The notes under the pieces: model-generated
Databases searched by the model: none
Seen by the model: only the letters and a program-made list of their open reading frames with translations
What the model was told of the DNA's origin: nothing
In this document: piece after piece, positions 61,687-64,000 of the stretch
How positions within the stretch are numbered: the stretch's first letter is position 1
Layout of the letters: every line of letters starts with the position of its first letter
From: JANYJZ01 sp964523395
Lineage (GTDB): Bacteria; Bacteroidota; Ignavibacteria; UBA10030; SZUA-254
Assembly (NCBI GenBank): GCA_964523395.1
Contig: CAZFXS010000008.1
Span: forward strand, 149,654-213,653
DNA: 64,000 bases
Direction of reading: 5' to 3'
Translations under genes and position numbers: made by a program

Positions 61687-64000
61687 ATGAGTTTAGCGTC
61701 TCTCAGCATACAGCGCCCTGTTCTCGCGATCGTGATGTCGATCGTGATTGTCCTTTTTGGCGGTATCAGTTTTTATTTCCTCGGGGTGCGTGAGTATCCT
61801 GCTATCGACCCGCCGATTATCACAGTCCGGACAAGCTACGCCGGCGCAAATGCCGATGTTATCGAATCTCAGATTACCGAGCCATTGGAGAAAGCCATTA
61901 ACGGTATTTCGGGAGTGCGTAATATTTCATCAAGCAGCAGCCAGGGAGTCAGCAACATTACGGTTGAGTTTAATCTTGACGCCAACCTCGAGGCTGCTGC
62001 AAATGATGTCCGTGATAAAGTTTCCGGCGCAGCGAGAAATCTCCCCCAGGATATAGACTCGCCGCCCGTCGTTACCAAAAGCGACGCCAACTCCGATGCG
62101 ATTATTTCTCTGACCGTGCAAAGCGATACACGCAACCTGCTTGAGTTAAGCGACTTCGCTGAAAATGTCGTCGCACAAAACCTGCAAACAATACCGGGAG
62201 TAAGCGCGAGTCAAATCTGGGGGCAAAAGCGTTATGCGATGCGCCTTTGGATGGATCCGGCAAAGCTCGCAGCGTATGGATTAACTCCTCTCGATGTACG
62301 AAACGCGCTCGCAAGGGAAAATGTTGAGCTTCCCTCCGGAAAAATTGCCGGCAACCAGACGGAGCTTACTGTCAACACCAAAGGGCGATTGAAAACGGTC
62401 GATGATTTTAACGACCTCATTGTGAAATCGGATGAAACAAAGATTGTACGGATGAGCGACATCGGTTTCGCTAATCTGGGGCCCGAGAATGAAGAAACAA
62501 TTCTGAAACTTTCAGGCACACCAATGGTGGGTGTTGCTCTTATTCCGCAGCCCGGAAGCAACTATCTTGAGATTGCCGATGCTTTTTACAAACGGGTGGA
62601 GCAAATCAAAAAAGATCTTCCTCCCGATATTAAGCTGGACATCGCGCTTGACAACACGCGGTTCATCTCACGTTCTATTACCGAAGTGCAGGAAACGATT
62701 CTTATTGCGATCCTGCTTGTTATTTTCATCATCTATGTATTTTTCCGTGATTGGCTTATCGCGTTCCGCCCGCTGATTGATATTCCCGTCTCTCTCATCG
62801 GCGCTTTTTTTATCATGTATCTGATGGGATTCTCCATCAATGTGCTTACCCTTCTGGCGATTGTGCTTGCCACAGGCCTTGTCGTTGACGACGGTATTGT
62901 CGTAACGGAGAACATTTTCAAGAAAGTGGAAGAAGGAATGCCGCCGATGAAAGCCGCGTTTGCCGGCTCCAGGGAAATTTTCTTCGCGGTTATTTCCACT
63001 TCGATTACTCTTGCCGCCGTGTTCATGCCGGTTATTTTTCTGCAGGGGTTTGTCGGACGACTATTCCGTGAATTCGGTGTTGTCATTGCCGGGGCGGTAC
63101 TCATCTCTGCGTTTGTTTCCCTCTCACTTACACCAATGCTGAGCGCACGGCTCATCCGGAAAAAACAGAAACACAGCCGTTTCTATGAACGGACTGAGCC
63201 ATATTTTGAGAAAATGAACTCATGGTATGAAAGCCTTCTCTCGCGGTTCATGAAACGGCGATGGATTGCCACGGCTATCATTGGCGCTTCGCTTATACTA
63301 ATTGTGGTGATCGGTTCCACACTGCAATCAGAGCTCGCGCCGCTCGACGACAGAAACTTTCTTCGTTTATCGGTCACCGCACCCGAGGGTGCATCGTTCA
63401 GTTATACAGATGCTTTTATGGACCGGCTGGCACAATTCGTGAGTGATTCTATTCCCGAACGCCGCCTTGCACTGACGGTAACAGCCCCCGGCTTCAGTGG
63501 TGTGGGATCGGTAAATACAGGATCAATGCGCTTAGTGCTTCCCGATCCTTCCGAACGAAAACGTTCACAACAGGAGATTGCCGATTACGCCGCGTCGAGA
63601 ACACGGAGTATGACTGAAGCGCGGACGTTTATTTTCCAGGAACAAACAATTTCTGCCGGCGGTGGCGGAGCTCGCGGCGGATTTCCCGTACAATTCGTAT
63701 TGCAGAATCAGGACTTTGAAAAAATCCGGCGTTTTCTCCCTGTGTTTATGGATTCCGTCGCGCAAAGCAGTGTGTTTCAGGGAGCGGACGTCAACCTGAA
63801 GTTCAATAAACCGCAAATTGATTTATCAATTAACCGTGACCGCGTGCGAAGTCTTGGTGTTTCCGTCATCGATATCGCGCAGACACTTCAACTGGCATTC
63901 AGCGGACAGCGTTTCTCATATTTCGAAATGAATGGGTTTCAGTATCAGGTTATAGGACAGGTAAACCGCGGTGACCGTGACGAACCTCTCGATTTAACAT
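61687..64000 (+). CDS. RND-family efflux pump, AcrB-like (3' partial)
   Basis: ATG at 61687, open to the right edge (771 codons seen of about 1000-1050 in the family). N-terminal MSLASLSIQRPVLAIVMSIVIVLFGGISF is the first span. Proton-relay Asp pair is in GLVVDDGIVVTENIF; further family blocks are EYPAIDPPIITVRTSYAGA and FMPVIFLQGFVGRLFREFG. Exports hydrophobic or toxic compounds using proton force. Substrate unknown. A channel gene (TolC-like) is not in the window. Confidence 0.94.
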   Translation, partial: MSLASLSIQRPVLAIVMSIVIVLFGGISFYFLGVREYPAIDPPIITVRTSYAGANADVIESQITEPLEKAINGISGVRNISSSSSQGVSNITVEFNLDANLEAAANDVRDKVSGAARNLPQDIDSPPVVTKSDANSDAIISLTVQSDTRNLLELSDFAENVVAQNLQTIPGVSASQIWGQKRYAMRLWMDPAKLAAYGLTPLDVRNALARENVELPSGKIAGNQTELTVNTKGRLKTVDDFNDLIVKSDETKIVRMSDIGFANLGPENEETILKLSGTPMVGVALIPQPGSNYLEIADAFYKRVEQIKKDLPPDIKLDIALDNTRFISRSITEVQETILIAILLVIFIIYVFFRDWLIAFRPLIDIPVSLIGAFFIMYLMGFSINVLTLLAIVLATGLVVDDGIVVTENIFKKVEEGMPPMKAAFAGSREIFFAVISTSITLAAVFMPVIFLQGFVGRLFREFGVVIAGAVLISAFVSLSLTPMLSARLIRKKQKHSRFYERTEPYFEKMNSWYESLLSRFMKRRWIATAIIGASLILIVVIGSTLQSELAPLDDRNFLRLSVTAPEGASFSYTDAFMDRLAQFVSDSIPERRLALTVTAPGFSGVGSVNTGSMRLVLPDPSERKRSQQEIADYAASRTRSMTEARTFIFQEQTISAGGGGARGGFPVQFVLQNQDFEKIRRFLPVFMDSVAQSSVFQGADVNLKFNKPQIDLSINRDRVRSLGVSVIDIAQTLQLAFSGQRFSYFEMNGFQYQVIGQVNRGDRDEPLDLT

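Noticed and set aside
1..64000. CRISPR array, insertion sequence or prophage block
   Set aside because: No regularly spaced direct repeats, transposase or phage structural genes are visible; the ORF6N gene alone is not evidence of a prophage.

Overview
The window looks like part of a chromosome from a Gram-negative bacterium of the Bacteroidota/Chlorobi/Ignavibacteria side of the tree. Three secreted proteins end in the type IX secretion (T9SS) sorting domain with the 'NYPNPFNP' signature. DUF5686 and SurA-type outer-membrane biogenesis proteins are present, an RND pump starts at the right edge, and menaquinone is made by the futalosine (mqn) route. GC content is moderate (by eye just under half). 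The exact genus cannot be read from the sequence.

Left part (1-13.5 kb): the 3' part of a BNR/Asp-box T9SS cargo, a TPR protein, a DUF5686 outer-membrane protein, an ORF6N regulator, a family 9 glycosyltransferase, a secreted GH13 amylase/pullulanase and a TlpA-like thioredoxin protein. Then comes a three-gene set: beta-CASP metallo-beta-lactamase, beta-barrel protein and RsbW-like ATPase. 15.8-18.5 kb carries mdh, rpmA, rplU, a single-domain response regulator and a 38-residue membrane peptide gene with a strong ribosome binding site. 18.5-21.7 kb is a heavy-metal module: a P1B ATPase, its ArsR repressor with a perfect operator palindrome, and a His/Cys-rich protein. 21.8-26.2 kb holds two amidohydrolase-fold genes (three domains), only one domain of which keeps the HxH metal motif. 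A HepT/MntA toxin-antitoxin pair follows.

27.3-36.8 kb is one tight minus-strand operon of six genes: three parvulin-type prolyl isomerases, a MoxR ATPase, a T9SS subtilase and a membrane VWA protein. It reads as an envelope-protein folding and quality-control unit.

37-45 kb is the menaquinone locus: mqnP-like prenyltransferase, ubiX, ubiD, a fused mqnE-mqnA gene, a RelE/ParE-type toxin-antitoxin pair, mqnC, and mqnD on the other strand. The futalosine hydrolase/deaminase step is not in the window. The fusion joins two consecutive enzymes and is the most notable coding feature.

45-54.8 kb is a patchwork of small accessory genes: ATP-grasp, membrane proteins, tag, VanW with a probable frameshift, a DUF2007 protein, a PepSY-like protein, a CsgG-like/beta-barrel protein, a YdeI-like protein and a T9SS cargo. 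REP-like palindromes flanked by GTAG/CTAC lie between them. 53.5-64 kb holds housekeeping and transport genes: succinate-semialdehyde dehydrogenase, an ABC exporter, an aminotransferase, TypA/BipA, a bacilliredoxin, and an RND adaptor plus pump that runs off the right edge. No rRNA, tRNA, CRISPR array or insertion sequence was found.
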